NCBI GenBank assembly: GCA_964625775.1
Contig: CAZVEH010000027.1
Location: forward strand, 1-31,594
Direction of reading: 5' to 3'
Origin: GCA-2786165 sp964625775
GTDB lineage: Bacteria > Pseudomonadota > Gammaproteobacteria > Legionellales > Legionellaceae
Length of the DNA: 31,594 nt
Numbering within the stretch: the stretch's first letter is position 1; each line of letters starts with the position of its first letter. A model generated the notes under the pieces. The model was not told the DNA's origin and ran no database searches. It was given only the letters and a program-made list of their open reading frames with translations. This document shows positions 24,124 through 31,594 of this stretch, piece after piece. Both the position numbers and the translations under genes were made by a program.

Positions 24124-24711
24124 TTATGCTAGCCATTTCATCCAGATGAAGACACCCACGGCAATCAATAATACCGACCAACCAATCAAATCTATGTAGC
24201 GTTTAAAATGTTTTTCAAAACGCTCTGCGGTCACATGCACGATAGCGCATACCAGAAAAAAGCGCAGGCCCCGACCTAAAATAGATCCGAAAAAAAACAA
24301 AGGAAAGGACATGTGCATCGCGCCAGCAGAAATGGTAAAAATCTTGTAGGGAAACGGCGTAAACCCAGCCAAAACCACCATCCACAACCCAAAATGATCA
24401 AACCATGCCACAACTTGATGAAATTTAGGGCCAAATGACGAAGCCATCAAATAGGGTTCGATCAACATCATGGCATAATAACCAATGGCGTAACCCAATA
24501 TCCCACCTGCAACAGAACATAATGTCGCAATCAGGGCGTAATACCATACATTTTTAGGTTTGGCCAAGCCCATAGTAACCAACATCACATCCGGCGGTAT
24601 GGGGAAAAAGGAAGATTCAATAAAAGATACCCCCCCTAAGTAATAATGTGCGTTAGGATGGCTCGACCAAGCAATGCTTTTGTCATACAGGTAAGAAAAT
24701 ATTTTTATCAT
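24124..24711 (-). CDS. yqaA: YqaA/DedA-like inner membrane protein
   Basis: The 195-residue protein starts MIKIFSYLYDKSIAWSSHPN, at an ATGA overlapping the surE stop. SFIESSFFPIPPDVMLVTMGLA and GILGYAIGYY followed by AGFTPFPYKIFTISAGAM are marks of the SNARE-associated (VTT/DedA) family. About four to five membrane segments are seen. Relatives are linked to lipid flipping and envelope homeostasis. It replaces pcm, which is often found between surE and nlpD. Confidence 0.88.
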   Translation of the reverse strand: MIKIFSYLYDKSIAWSSHPNAHYYLGGVSFIESSFFPIPPDVMLVTMGLAKPKNVWYYALIATLCSVAGGILGYAIGYYAMMLIEPYLMASSFGPKFHQVVAWFDHFGLWMVVLAGFTPFPYKIFTISAGAMHMSFPLFFFGSILGRGLRFFLVCAIVHVTAERFEKHFKRYIDLIGWSVLLIAVGVFIWMKWLA

Positions 24712-25463
24712 CGCAGTGATATCCCATCTACCCAAGCAGAGATTTGATCGAAAACGGTGTAATGGGTCATGTCCAATTGCAAAGGCGTAATGGACACAAA
24801 GCCCCGATCAACGGCATAAAAATCAGTACCAGGCCCAGCCTCATTTTGTAAACCTGCTTGGCCAATCCAATAAATAGTCTGGTCGCGTGGATCTTGTAAT
24901 TGATGCAAAGGCTCTGCATTATGCCGCGTCCCCAAACGTGTGATTTCTATGCCTTTGATGTCTTCCAAAGGCACATCTGGCACATTCACATTTAAAATCG
25001 TGTGAGCTGGAAGAGGTTCACGATGCAATTTTATCATCAATTGCAGAGCAATCTGTGCTGCTGTGTCATAGTGGAGACATTGACGCCCGGCTAGAGATAC
25101 CGCCATGGCTGGCAACCCCATATTACACCCTTCCATTGCCGCCGCTACAGTACCAGAATACAACACATCATCGCCCAGATTGGCGCCTTCATTGATGCCA
25201 GACACTACCATGTCAAAAGGTTGATCAAAATAACCCGTCAACGCCATATGGACACAATCTGTAGGGGTACCATCCACACTATGATAAGTGTTGTCTAAGC
25301 GTCGTACACGCAAGGGCCGCTGTAAGGTCAAAGAATTACTGGCACCGCTGCGATTTCTATCCGGGGCAATCACTTCAATATCCCCCATGGTAGCCATCGC
25401 TTGGCTTAATGCATGAATCCCGGGCGCTAACACACCGTCATCGTTACTGATTAATATTCTCAT
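24708..25463 (-). CDS. surE: 5'/3'-nucleotidase SurE
   Basis: The 251-residue metal-dependent phosphatase removes phosphate from nucleoside monophosphates and short polyphosphates and contributes to stationary-phase survival. Metal ligands are in ISNDDG (Asp8, Asp9), with Ser in RSGASNS and Asn in VSGINEGANLGDDVLYSGTVAAAMEG. AGGTGAG precedes the ATG. It stands four bases after a small secreted-protein gene and leads into yqaA-nlpD. Confidence 0.97.
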   Translation of the reverse strand: MRILISNDDGVLAPGIHALSQAMATMGDIEVIAPDRNRSGASNSLTLQRPLRVRRLDNTYHSVDGTPTDCVHMALTGYFDQPFDMVVSGINEGANLGDDVLYSGTVAAAMEGCNMGLPAMAVSLAGRQCLHYDTAAQIALQLMIKLHREPLPAHTILNVNVPDVPLEDIKGIEITRLGTRHNAEPLHQLQDPRDQTIYWIGQAGLQNEAGPGTDFYAVDRGFVSITPLQLDMTHYTVFDQISAWVDGISLR

Positions 25464-25467
25464 GTTC

Positions 25468-25833
25468 TCACCTATGGGGCGATTGTAGCAATTTGATCAA
25501 AGCCAATCTTGCATGAAGTTGTGTTTGAGCTTGAATCCATGCTTCTGACTCTGTATGCTGCGATTGCATTTGTTTGGCTATATTCGCTTGGATCAACATA
25601 ATATTCAAGCCAAATTTTTGTGGATTTTGTTCTAATTCATACAACAAGCCACTGGTTTCTTTGGCAACATGACTGATGGTATCGCAACTCACACCCTGCG
25701 ACGCGTGCGCTGCGCACGCCAATAATGCAGCGCGAATTTCGCCTGGATGCTCACGATAATACATAGCGTCTTTTGCAAAACCCGTGAGGATATGGCCAAC
25801 GAGCAACACGCCTATCAACGTCTTTTTGATCAC
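25468..25833 (-). CDS. Small secreted protein of unknown function (GTG start)
   Basis: The 121-residue protein has a signal peptide (MIKKTLIGVLLVGHILTGFA) and probable cleavage before KDA. The mature part DAMYYREHPGEIRAALLAC...GVSCDTI has two cysteines (39 and 50) that may form a disulfide. The YxxHPxE...C layout recalls EexN/TrbK-type small periplasmic proteins, but similarity is slight. The start is GTG with AGGTAGG upstream, five bases after the rhlE stop. It is probably cotranscribed with rhlE and surE. Confidence 0.75.
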   Translation of the reverse strand: MIKKTLIGVLLVGHILTGFAKDAMYYREHPGEIRAALLACAAHASQGVSCDTISHVAKETSGLLYELEQNPQKFGLNIMLIQANIAKQMQSQHTESEAWIQAQTQLHARLALIKLLQSPHR

Positions 25834-25838
25834 AATAC

Positions 25839-27107
25839 CTACCTTTTATCTCTTCTTGAAGCATCTCTCGATCTATCCGAGCGAGAATGCTTTCTGGCTG
25901 GTTGCAGTCCTGGTCTTTGCGAAGGGGTGTTTTGCTGTCTTGGTGAAGACGTCACCTTGGTGGGCAAATGATGCTGGGGTTCAAAATCATCAATTTCCAC
26001 ACGCTTAATCTGTGACTTGATGAGTTTTTCAATATCCAACAACTGTTTGACTTCATCCGCACACACCAAAGATATCGCCGCACCCACAGCCCCTGCACGA
26101 CCTGTTCGACCAATACGATGCACGTAATCTTCTGCCACTTGCGGCAAATCAAAATTAATCACCACAGGTAATTGATCAATATCAATACCTCTGGCCGCAA
26201 TGTCAGTCGCCACCATGACTTGCACTTTGCCCTCTTTGAAATGAGCCAGTGCTTTGGTACGCTGTGCTTGAGATTTATTACCATGAATCGCTATGGCTTC
26301 TATGCCATCGGTCAACAATTGTTTCACCAGTTTATTGGCGCCATGCTTAGTTCGGGAAAACACCAAGACTTGATGCCACGATTTTTCTCGAATTAAATGG
26401 CTGAGTAAAGCAGCCTTTCGAGCTTTATCCACGGGATGGATGACTTGCGACACCTCTGCAGCTGTTTCATTGCGGGGCGATGCGGAAATCTCGATCGGCT
26501 GATTTAAAAAAGCTTTGGCCAACAAACATATCTCTTTGGAAAACGTTGCTGAAAAAAGCAAGGTTTGGCGTACTTTGGGAAGATGCGAGATCACTCGTTT
26601 GATGTCGTGAATAAATCCCATGTCCAACATGCGATCCGCTTCATCCAACACAAACGCTTGAACCTGATCAAATTTCACGGCTCTTTGTTGAAAAAGATCC
26701 AACAAACGTCCAGGCGTAGCCACTAAAATGTCAACGCCTGCTCGCAATGCCATCATTTGTGGGTTTATTTTAACGCCGCCAAAAACCACTGCAGTACGAA
26801 TTTTAGGAAGATACTTGGCATATTGGAGCACGCTTGCATAAATTTGTGCTGCAAGCTCTCTTGTAGGTGCAAGCACCAAAATACTCACTTGGTTTGAAGA
26901 TGCCCTGGGCATAGAAGCCAAACGCTCTAACAACGGCAATACAAAGCCAGCAGTTTTGCCCGTGCCCGTTTGCGCGGAAGCCAATACATCCTGGCCTTTT
27001 AATACGATGGGAATCACTTTGCTTTGAATCGGTGTGGGTGTGTCATATCCTAATTCGGCTACAGCACGTAAAATCGGTTCAGATAAACCGAGTGTTGAAA
27101 ATGTCAT
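25839..27107 (-). CDS. rhlE: DEAD-box RNA helicase, RhlE type
   Basis: The 422-residue ATP-dependent RNA helicase has all core motifs in order: the Q motif GYDTPTPIQ, ASAQTGTGKT, PTRELAAQI, TPGRLLDL, DEADRML, SAT, RGIDIDQLPVVINFDLP, and HRIGRTGRAG. The basic tail (about 375-422, rich in Arg, Ser and Gln) is typical of RNA-binding extensions. RhlE members act in ribosome assembly and RNA decay at low temperature. The exact subfamily is assigned by overall pattern. Confidence 0.92.
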   Translation of the reverse strand: MTFSTLGLSEPILRAVAELGYDTPTPIQSKVIPIVLKGQDVLASAQTGTGKTAGFVLPLLERLASMPRASSNQVSILVLAPTRELAAQIYASVLQYAKYLPKIRTAVVFGGVKINPQMMALRAGVDILVATPGRLLDLFQQRAVKFDQVQAFVLDEADRMLDMGFIHDIKRVISHLPKVRQTLLFSATFSKEICLLAKAFLNQPIEISASPRNETAAEVSQVIHPVDKARKAALLSHLIREKSWHQVLVFSRTKHGANKLVKQLLTDGIEAIAIHGNKSQAQRTKALAHFKEGKVQVMVATDIAARGIDIDQLPVVINFDLPQVAEDYVHRIGRTGRAGAVGAAISLVCADEVKQLLDIEKLIKSQIKRVEIDDFEPQHHLPTKVTSSPRQQNTPSQRPGLQPARKHSRSDRSRDASRRDKR

Positions 27108-27138
27108 GTTTTATAATCTCTGTCTTATTAGCGGCAGA

Positions 27139-27147
27139 AGTATACCA
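27139..27147 (-). promoter_or_regulatory. Extended -10 promoter of rhlE
   Basis: Minus strand TGGTATACT (TGn plus -10 TATACT) about 32 bp before the rhlE ATG. The -35 (TTAATT at 17 bp) is weak. It is divergent from the maeA promoter. Confidence 0.5.
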
Positions 27148-27158
27148 CAAACGAGACA

Positions 27159-27164
27159 TATAAT
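27159..27164 (+). promoter_or_regulatory. Possible -10 of maeA
   Basis: TATAAT on the plus strand, 53 bp before the ATG at 27218. No convincing -35. It lies back to back with the rhlE promoter. Confidence 0.35.
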
Positions 27165-27217
27165 TAATAAACTTGTATGATTACGCCATTAATTAGCAAA
27201 ACGAGGTCTTTACCATC

Positions 27218-28927
27218 ATGCTTGATTTTATCAAAGTGATCGACAAAAAAACTGGCGATATGACCATTGAAACATCTATCTCAGGCAAACTACTGCTGGC
27301 TTTGCCTCAATTAAACAAAGGCACAGCCTTCACCCAAAACGAGCGTGAAGCGTTTGGCTTGCTGGGTAAACTACCGAATCGCATTGAAACCTTAGAAGAA
27401 CAAGTCACACGGGCATACTTACAAGTTTCACAATACACCACCCCGCTACAAAAACACATTTATCTCAATAATCTCCATGATAAAAATCACATGGTGTTTT
27501 ATCAACTGATTCGTCAACATCTTGAAGAGTTTATTCCTATCATCTATACCCCAACAGTGGGTCAAGCGGTTCAAACGTTTAACCGCGAATATCGGCAACC
27601 ACGTGGATTATACATTTCACATACCTATCAAGATGAGTTAGATAGCATTCTAGAAAACCGCTCCAATCCTGATATTGATCTGATTGTGGTGACCGATGGC
27701 GAAGGTGTTTTGGGACTGGGGGATCAAGGAGTGGGTGGTATGGACATTCCAGTGGCCAAGCTCATGGTCTATTCTGCTTGTGGCGGCATCGACCCCAATC
27801 GCACCTTGCCGATTTTTTTGGATGTTGGCACCAACAATCAGGAACTGCTGGACGATCCGTTTTATTTGGGTTGTCGTCATCATCGAGTAGATGCCCAGAA
27901 ATACGATACCTTCATGGATAAATTTATCCATACCATCCATCAAAAATTTCCTAATGCATTTTTGCATTGGGAGGATTTTGGCCGAGACAATGCCCGGCGT
28001 ATTTTGCTGAAATACCAAGATAAAATTTGCTCTTTCAATGACGATATTCAAGGCACGGGTGCCACAGCCTTAGCTGCGCTTCTGGCCGCGGCCGCTGCGA
28101 CCGATCTCCCTTTGATCAAGCATCGCTTTTTGGTGTATGGTGCAGGCTCTGCTGGCACTGGGATCTGCGAGCAAATCGTAGCCGCATTGGTACGATTGGG
28201 CCTAACTGTTGACGAAGCCTATAAGCGCTTTTGTTTGGTCGACCGCCAAGGATTGTTGATTGACTCGGATTTGAGTTTGACAGAAGCTCAAATACCCTAC
28301 GCAAGAAAACAACTCGAATTCCAGCATTGGAATACCGCAGATAAGCCACAAATGTCTTTGTTAGAGACCGTAAAGGCGTTTCGTCCCACAGTGTTGATCG
28401 GATGCTCTGCCCAAGCGGGACATTTTACCCAAGAGGTCATCACCACCATCGCCAGCTATTGCGAACGACCTATTGTATTTCCTTTGTCTAATCCAGATAG
28501 CAAATGCGAAGCAAAACCCTACGATATTTTAAATTGGACACAGGGCAAAGCCCTGGTAGCGACTGGTACGGCATTTGATACCGTGCATTTGAATCAACGC
28601 GCGTATACGATTGCACAATGCAATAATGCATTGATTTACCCTGGCATTGGTTTGGGTATCATTACCGTCCAGGCGAGCAGATTGAATGATGATATGTTAT
28701 GGGCTGCCGCACAAGCACTCAGTGAATTGTCCCCTATTGTATCGGATCATTCTTTACCCCTGCTACCTTCGCTGTCCGATGCAGAACGGATCTCAAAACA
28801 CGTAGCATTAGCAGTTGCACAATCCGCTATCGACACAGGCGTCTCTCGAAAAAAACCCAAACACTTAGAAACACTCATTGAAGAACAGTATTGGAAACCA
28901 GGGTATTTAACGTTTAAGAAAACATAA
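27218..28927 (+). CDS. maeA: NAD-dependent malic enzyme
   Basis: The 569-residue enzyme decarboxylates malate to pyruvate with NAD. IPIIYTPTVGQAVQTF and the malic signature FNDDIQGTGATALAALLAA are present. VVTDGEGVLGLGDQGVGGMDIPVAK and the nucleotide fold YGAGSAGTGICEQI follow the family order. Length is close to E. coli MaeA (565). A second ATG (27260, MTIETSISGK) is possible, but the first is kept because its GAGG is upstream. It connects the TCA block to pyruvate. Confidence 0.95.
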   Translation: MLDFIKVIDKKTGDMTIETSISGKLLLALPQLNKGTAFTQNEREAFGLLGKLPNRIETLEEQVTRAYLQVSQYTTPLQKHIYLNNLHDKNHMVFYQLIRQHLEEFIPIIYTPTVGQAVQTFNREYRQPRGLYISHTYQDELDSILENRSNPDIDLIVVTDGEGVLGLGDQGVGGMDIPVAKLMVYSACGGIDPNRTLPIFLDVGTNNQELLDDPFYLGCRHHRVDAQKYDTFMDKFIHTIHQKFPNAFLHWEDFGRDNARRILLKYQDKICSFNDDIQGTGATALAALLAAAAATDLPLIKHRFLVYGAGSAGTGICEQIVAALVRLGLTVDEAYKRFCLVDRQGLLIDSDLSLTEAQIPYARKQLEFQHWNTADKPQMSLLETVKAFRPTVLIGCSAQAGHFTQEVITTIASYCERPIVFPLSNPDSKCEAKPYDILNWTQGKALVATGTAFDTVHLNQRAYTIAQCNNALIYPGIGLGIITVQASRLNDDMLWAAAQALSELSPIVSDHSLPLLPSLSDAERISKHVALAVAQSAIDTGVSRKKPKHLETLIEEQYWKPGYLTFKKT

Positions 28928-28954
28928 AGACAAGAGCGACAAGCGTTTTAGCAT

Positions 28955-28980
28955 TCCATCACCCCTTATGGGGTGATGGA
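28955..28980. terminator. 11-bp hairpin between convergent genes
   Basis: TCCATCACCCC, loop TTAT, GGGGTGATGGA. It lies between the ends of maeA and the Cys-rich gene. Neither side has a T-tract directly after the stem, so it is either an atypical bidirectional terminator or an RNA-stabilising stem. Confidence 0.6.
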
Positions 28981-28991
28981 TGGGATCACGA

Positions 28992-29309
28992 TCAAACAGT
29001 TTTTTTCGTTGTTTTACGTGGTTTGGTGACTTTTTTAACAGGGGTCGTCACTGCAGGTGGCATATCGCACGCCATATGCTCGGTGTCACAACAATCACAT
29101 TTACAGCAACACGAGCAACATCCACAACAGCTACAGGTTTTACAGCTGCTACCAAAGCGATGGCAAACACAAAACCCTAAGCCTACAACAAACATCCCCA
29201 AAATACCTGCATCACTATGCGTCAAGAATGTCAAAATTGTGGCCACAACTAAAAAAAGACCCCCGACAATCAAACCGCATTTACCACTAGATGTACAGTT
29301 GTTTTTCAT
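28992..29309 (-). CDS. Cysteine-rich small membrane protein
   Basis: The 105-residue protein has two hydrophobic segments (11-30 and 34-49). Between residues 47 and 81 lie 15 cysteines, in runs such as CCGCCSCCCKCDCC, plus His50 and His78. The tail 91-105 is Lys-rich (KKVTKPRKTTKKTV). GGAG lies six bases before the ATG. I know no family for it. A metal store, metal sensor or disulfide-crosslinked envelope protein are possible. The basic tail also recalls nucleic-acid-binding tails. No metal role is proven. Confidence 0.75.
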   Translation of the reverse strand: MKNNCTSSGKCGLIVGGLFLVVATILTFLTHSDAGILGMFVVGLGFCVCHRFGSSCKTCSCCGCCSCCCKCDCCDTEHMACDMPPAVTTPVKKVTKPRKTTKKTV

Positions 29310-29340
29310 ATTATTCTCCAGGATTCATTCGCACTCTTTT

Positions 29341-29370
29341 ATCATAGACCATATTCCTATAAATAAACAA
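29341..29370 (-). promoter_or_regulatory. Probable promoter of the Cys-rich gene
   Basis: Minus strand -35 TTGTTT (29365-29370), 18-bp spacer, -10 TATGAT (29341-29346), about 30 bp before the ATG. The 168-bp gap up to the FAH gene otherwise holds only a weak 6-bp stem (29416-29437). Confidence 0.5.
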
Positions 29371-29477
29371 ATACCTGTGCGGCAAAAAATCGTATTTTTT
29401 ACCAAAATAGCATAACAAGCCTGCAAAAAAGCTTGTGCTCGAGGTCAAATAGAAGAGATCGTGGTTTTGGGAGTGAG

Positions 29478-30332
29478 CTATTCTTGGATCACAGTTTGAC
29501 GTTGTTCACCCAAACCGGAGATGTTTAAGATAATCTCATCGCCTGGACGTAAAAAGCAATCCTTGCCCCAGGCACAGGCACTGCCAGGTGCGGAGCCCAT
29601 TGAGATGATGTCTCCAGGATATAAGGTGAAATATTGGCTGAGATAACTGATGATATGTTCAGTGTTATATATGTAATCACACGTATTGAAATCTTGTCTT
29701 AATTGATCATTGACCCATAACTTAATGTGCAAATCATCAGCATCAACAATCTCAGACTTGGTGACCAGGTAAGGACCTAAAGTTGCAGCGCCATCAAAAC
29801 ATTTGCCTTTGGTAAATTGCTTGTCTTCGGTTTCAAATTGCAAATAACGCTCTGATAGATCATTGCAACAAGCATAGCCAAAAATATAGTCCTTGGCTTC
29901 TTCGCGGGGGATGTACTTCCCTTTTTTGCCAATCACAACCGCTAACTCTGCTTCCCAATCTAATTTTTTGGTATTACGTGTAAACAAGATGGGATCATTC
30001 GGTCCAGATAAAGCGGAGCTGGGCTTCATAAACACAATAGGTTCTGCATTGGGTGATCGAGCGATTCCAATTTCAGCGGCATGTTGTTGCGAATTAAATC
30101 CGATGCAAATAAATTTTCCAATCGATCCAACACATACGCCCAAACGCGTTTTCGATTCAATCAGGGGCAAAGCGTTGGTATCTATGCGCTCTAGCTTTTG
30201 AAAACAAGAAAGATCGCTCATACTGGTAGGATTGATATCAGACACATAAGCAGAAATATCACGAATACGTCCCTGATCATCAATCAATCCAGGTTTTTCA
30301 TGGCCTAAATCACCATAACGCACTAGTTTCAT
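29478..30332 (-). CDS. Fumarylacetoacetate hydrolase (FAH) family protein
   Basis: The 284-residue protein has the small-FAH architecture: an N-terminal cap (1-65) and a C-terminal fold with the metal triad Glu127, Glu129 (DWEAELAVVIGK) and Asp158 (CCNDLSERYLQ). GDIISMGSAPGSACAWG closes the active site. Members include 2,4-diketo-3-deoxy-fuconate hydrolase, ureidoglycolate lyase-like and acylpyruvate hydrolases. The short length argues against fumarylacetoacetase of the HmgA pathway. Its ATG overlaps the stop of the Pro-rich gene (ATGA). Confidence 0.9.
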   Translation of the reverse strand: MKLVRYGDLGHEKPGLIDDQGRIRDISAYVSDINPTSMSDLSCFQKLERIDTNALPLIESKTRLGVCVGSIGKFICIGFNSQQHAAEIGIARSPNAEPIVFMKPSSALSGPNDPILFTRNTKKLDWEAELAVVIGKKGKYIPREEAKDYIFGYACCNDLSERYLQFETEDKQFTKGKCFDGAATLGPYLVTKSEIVDADDLHIKLWVNDQLRQDFNTCDYIYNTEHIISYLSQYFTLYPGDIISMGSAPGSACAWGKDCFLRPGDEIILNISGLGEQRQTVIQE

Positions 30333-30658
30333 TCTAGAGTGTCAGTGTCTTTTTTAGGTTTTTTGATATCACATTCCTTTGGCTCGGTGTGTATCGCCGG
30401 TGGAGGCTCAACCGGAGGCACAGAGGGCGCTGTAGGTGGTGGCTTGATCTCGCAAGAGGGATTCTCTCTGGGGGGCTGGTGTACGTGAGAGGATGGAGGC
30501 GTATCATTGCTGTTTGAGGGCGTATCACTGCTCTTAGGTAGTTTAGCGCTAACATCAACAATCAATTTATTAACACCTCTTTTGATGCTTTGGAACAAAT
30601 CTTTTGCTTTTGCAATAATGTCTTGCATTTCGGGGGAACTGGGTTTTTGATCGCTCAT
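30329..30658 (-). CDS. Proline-rich small protein coupled to the FAH gene
   Basis: The 109-residue protein has an amphipathic helix-like N-terminus (about 8-40) and a Pro/Ser-rich region (46-95) ending in a charged KKPKKDTD tail. No signal peptide. GGAG precedes the ATG. Tight coupling to the FAH gene suggests co-expression, perhaps a partner or secreted substrate. No family recognised. The reading frame is open and well initiated, but composition bias leaves some doubt. Confidence 0.6.
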   Translation of the reverse strand: MSDQKPSSPEMQDIIAKAKDLFQSIKRGVNKLIVDVSAKLPKSSDTPSNSNDTPPSSHVHQPPRENPSCEIKPPPTAPSVPPVEPPPAIHTEPKECDIKKPKKDTDTLE

Positions 30659-30703
30659 ATAGATGCTCCATGCAAATTATAGATCTCATAATTGATTATG
30701 ATT

Positions 30704-30731
30704 AGTATATGCCGAGTTAAGATAAATTCAA
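30704..30731 (-). promoter_or_regulatory. Probable promoter of the Pro-rich/FAH pair
   Basis: Minus strand -35 TTGAAT (30726-30731), 16-bp spacer, -10 TATACT (30704-30709), 46 bp before the ATG. Confidence 0.5.
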
Positions 30732-30761
30732 TGATTTTTACTCGACTTTCTCTACACTCTG

Positions 30762-30800
30762 TCATTCTCACTAGGGACGCTAGGCACCGCAGGAGAATGA
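30762..30800. repeat. Palindromic repeat unit (TCATTCTC...GAGAATGA)
   Basis: 8-bp arms at 30762-30769 and 30793-30800 enclose CTAGGGACGCTAGGCACCGC. It has the look of a dispersed REP-like unit. Only one copy is in the window. Confidence 0.55.
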
Positions 30801-30847
30801 AGGAGTTTTTTATGATGTGATGAAAAATAAAATCATGAAGCTCTGTA

Positions 30848-30887
30848 CATGACAAAAAAGCTGTCATGCCCGCGTAGGTGGGCAACC
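30848..30887. repeat. Dispersed repeat with CATGACA/TGTCATG stem
   Basis: CATGACA (30848-30854) and TGTCATG (30862-30868) form a stem around AAAAAGC. GCCCGCGTAGGTGGGCAACC follows, a string typical of dispersed repeats in many proteobacterial genomes. Read on the minus strand it yields the familiar spurious peptide WLPTYAGMT. Confidence 0.55.
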
Positions 30888-30974
30888 ATTTCTGATTTGG
30901 GACTGAAATAAATTCAGATAACTCGCTGACATACAATGAAAATCATATCATCTCAATCGCCAAAAAGAGGTTAT

Positions 30975-31546
30975 ATGGAGTGTATCAGCGAGTTGAAGGA
31001 TAGTTTCAACGTGTATTTTGGCTGGAACAAGGCGAGAATGGGATGTTTTGTAAATATGTTGCTTGCATTACTTGCTACGCGCACAGGGATATTGATGCGC
31101 TATTTTATGGGTTAAAACCGAATGAACAACACTGTCTGAAAGACAGAAAGTTTGTATGGGGACACCTTGTTGACCTGTCCGGTTTAAGATTGGTTGATGG
31201 TGAACTGCTAATCGTTGCAACAACTGAATTACCTGAAACAGCCATTGCAACATACGGGTTTCGCTGGGAAATCGAATGCCTTTTCGGCTGTTTTAAGGGG
31301 CGTGGATTTAACTTTGAGGACACGCATATCACGGATAGAACTCGAATAAAAAAAATGGTTGCACTGTTGGCCATTGCATTTACATGGGCTCATCGTACTG
31401 GCGAATGGCAGAACGAACAAAAACCAATAAAAATCAAAAAATATGGCAGGCCTGCCGTTAGTCTGTTTCGTTATGGTCTGGATTTTTTATGCGATTCTAT
31501 TGTTCGGTTGGCATACAAAACAAATCACTTTCAACACGCTTTGTAA
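30975..31546 (+). pseudogene. IS4-family transposase, internally deleted and frameshifted
   Basis: An N-terminal piece starts at ATG 30975 (MECISELKDSFNVYFGWNKA...GCFVNMLLALLATRTG) and runs to a stop at 31113. A C-terminal piece continues in another frame from about 31085 to 31546. It carries the IS4 YREK motif in YGFRWEIECLFGCFK (Y-x2-R-x3-E-x6-K) and the family block GFNFEDTHITDRTRIKKMVA, then FTWAHRTGEW. The central part with the two catalytic Asp residues is missing, so the protein cannot catalyse transposition. The ends could still be mobilised by an intact copy elsewhere. Confidence 0.85.
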
Positions 31547-31594
31547 CTCCCCACGTCATCCCGAGCGCAGCGAGGGATCTCCTGTCGTGTGGCA
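31543..31594. repeat. Dispersed repeat, right window end (inverted copy of 1-52)
   Basis: It starts inside the last codons of the transposase fragment (stop TAA 31544-31546) and runs to the window end. It is identical to the reverse complement of 1-52 except one base. Confidence 0.85.

Larger units (their letters stand above)
30659..30974. other. Repeat-rich gap holding one promoter
   Basis: This 316-bp stretch has no credible gene. It contains the promoter of the Pro-rich gene, two palindromic repeat units and about 70 bp of unassigned sequence up to the IS fragment. A minus frame across it is repeat-derived. Confidence 0.6.

Noticed and set aside
24708..24735. Longer yqaA start at 24735
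   Set aside because: It lies inside surE; the ATG at 24711 overlaps the surE stop and gives the family N-terminus.
29023..29415. Open frame of 130 codons on the plus strand
   Set aside because: Antisense to the Cys-rich gene; Gln/Leu runs come from the TGT/TGC codons of that gene. The minus frame has a ribosome site and promoter.
29478..30332. Fumarylacetoacetase completing the HmgA pathway
   Set aside because: The protein is 284 residues and has the small-FAH layout; true fumarylacetoacetase is about 420. The gene is 10 kb from hmgA.
30655..30936. Minus-strand open frame of 93 codons
   Set aside because: It runs through palindromic repeats; the peptide WLPTYAGMT is a known product of reading such a repeat. 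No ribosome site.
1..31594. CRISPR array, tRNA or rRNA
   Set aside because: No regular short repeats with spacers and no cloverleaf or rRNA-like stretch was found by reading.

Overview
The window looks like a piece of a moderately AT-rich gammaproteobacterial chromosome, most likely from the order Legionellales. The gene neighbourhoods fit this: sdhCDAB-sucABCD-pdxH followed by a LetE-like gene, yebC-ruvC-ruvA, and surE-yqaA-nlpD...rpoS...hmgA. Accessory genes look like proteins meant for a eukaryotic host. The species cannot be fixed from sequence alone. A 52-bp repeat lies at both window ends in inverted orientation with one mismatch, so the window may be an assembly contig that stops at a dispersed repeat.

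Layout. 1-527: repeat end and a degraded stretch with no intact gene. 528-3960: an accessory islet with two genes, a TALE-like repeat protein (468 aa) and a 547-aa protein with a papain/YopT-like Cys-His-Asp arrangement. A copy of the last codons of the neighbouring LetE-like gene lies before the second gene, so that gene sits between direct repeats like those left by integration. 3962-14664 (minus): RMF/LetE-like protein, pdxH, sucDCBA and sdhBADC, read in the order sdhC to letE as a probable operon. 14840-18357 (minus): yebC, then ruvC-ruvA-PAP2-lipA tightly packed, without ruvB. 18506-27107: hmgA (plus), then on the minus strand an orphan 262-aa gene, rpoS, an inserted 492-aa effector-like gene, nlpD, yqaA, surE, a small secreted protein and rhlE. 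27218-28927: maeA (plus). 28992-30658 (minus): a Cys-rich membrane protein, then a FAH-family hydrolase preceded by a Pro-rich protein. 30659-31594: dispersed repeats and an internally deleted IS4-type transposase.

How genes work together. Succinate dehydrogenase, 2-oxoglutarate dehydrogenase E1/E2 and succinyl-CoA synthetase form a TCA block. LipA makes the lipoyl group SucB needs, and MaeA drains malate to pyruvate. HmgA opens homogentisate (aromatic amino-acid catabolism). RpoS and the RMF/LetE-like protein point to growth-phase control, typical of bacteria alternating between replicative and transmissive phases.

The main discovery candidate is the protein at 528-1934. It has four contiguous 33-residue TALE/BAT-type repeats, two with the residue pair NN at positions 12/13, then a degraded repeat, a linker and three more repeats including an N*-type one, followed by an acidic Ser-rich tail and a bipartite-NLS-like basic pair. 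This is the overall plan of a nuclear-targeted DNA-binding effector, in a lineage where I do not recall TALE-like proteins being established. No tRNA, rRNA or CRISPR array was seen.
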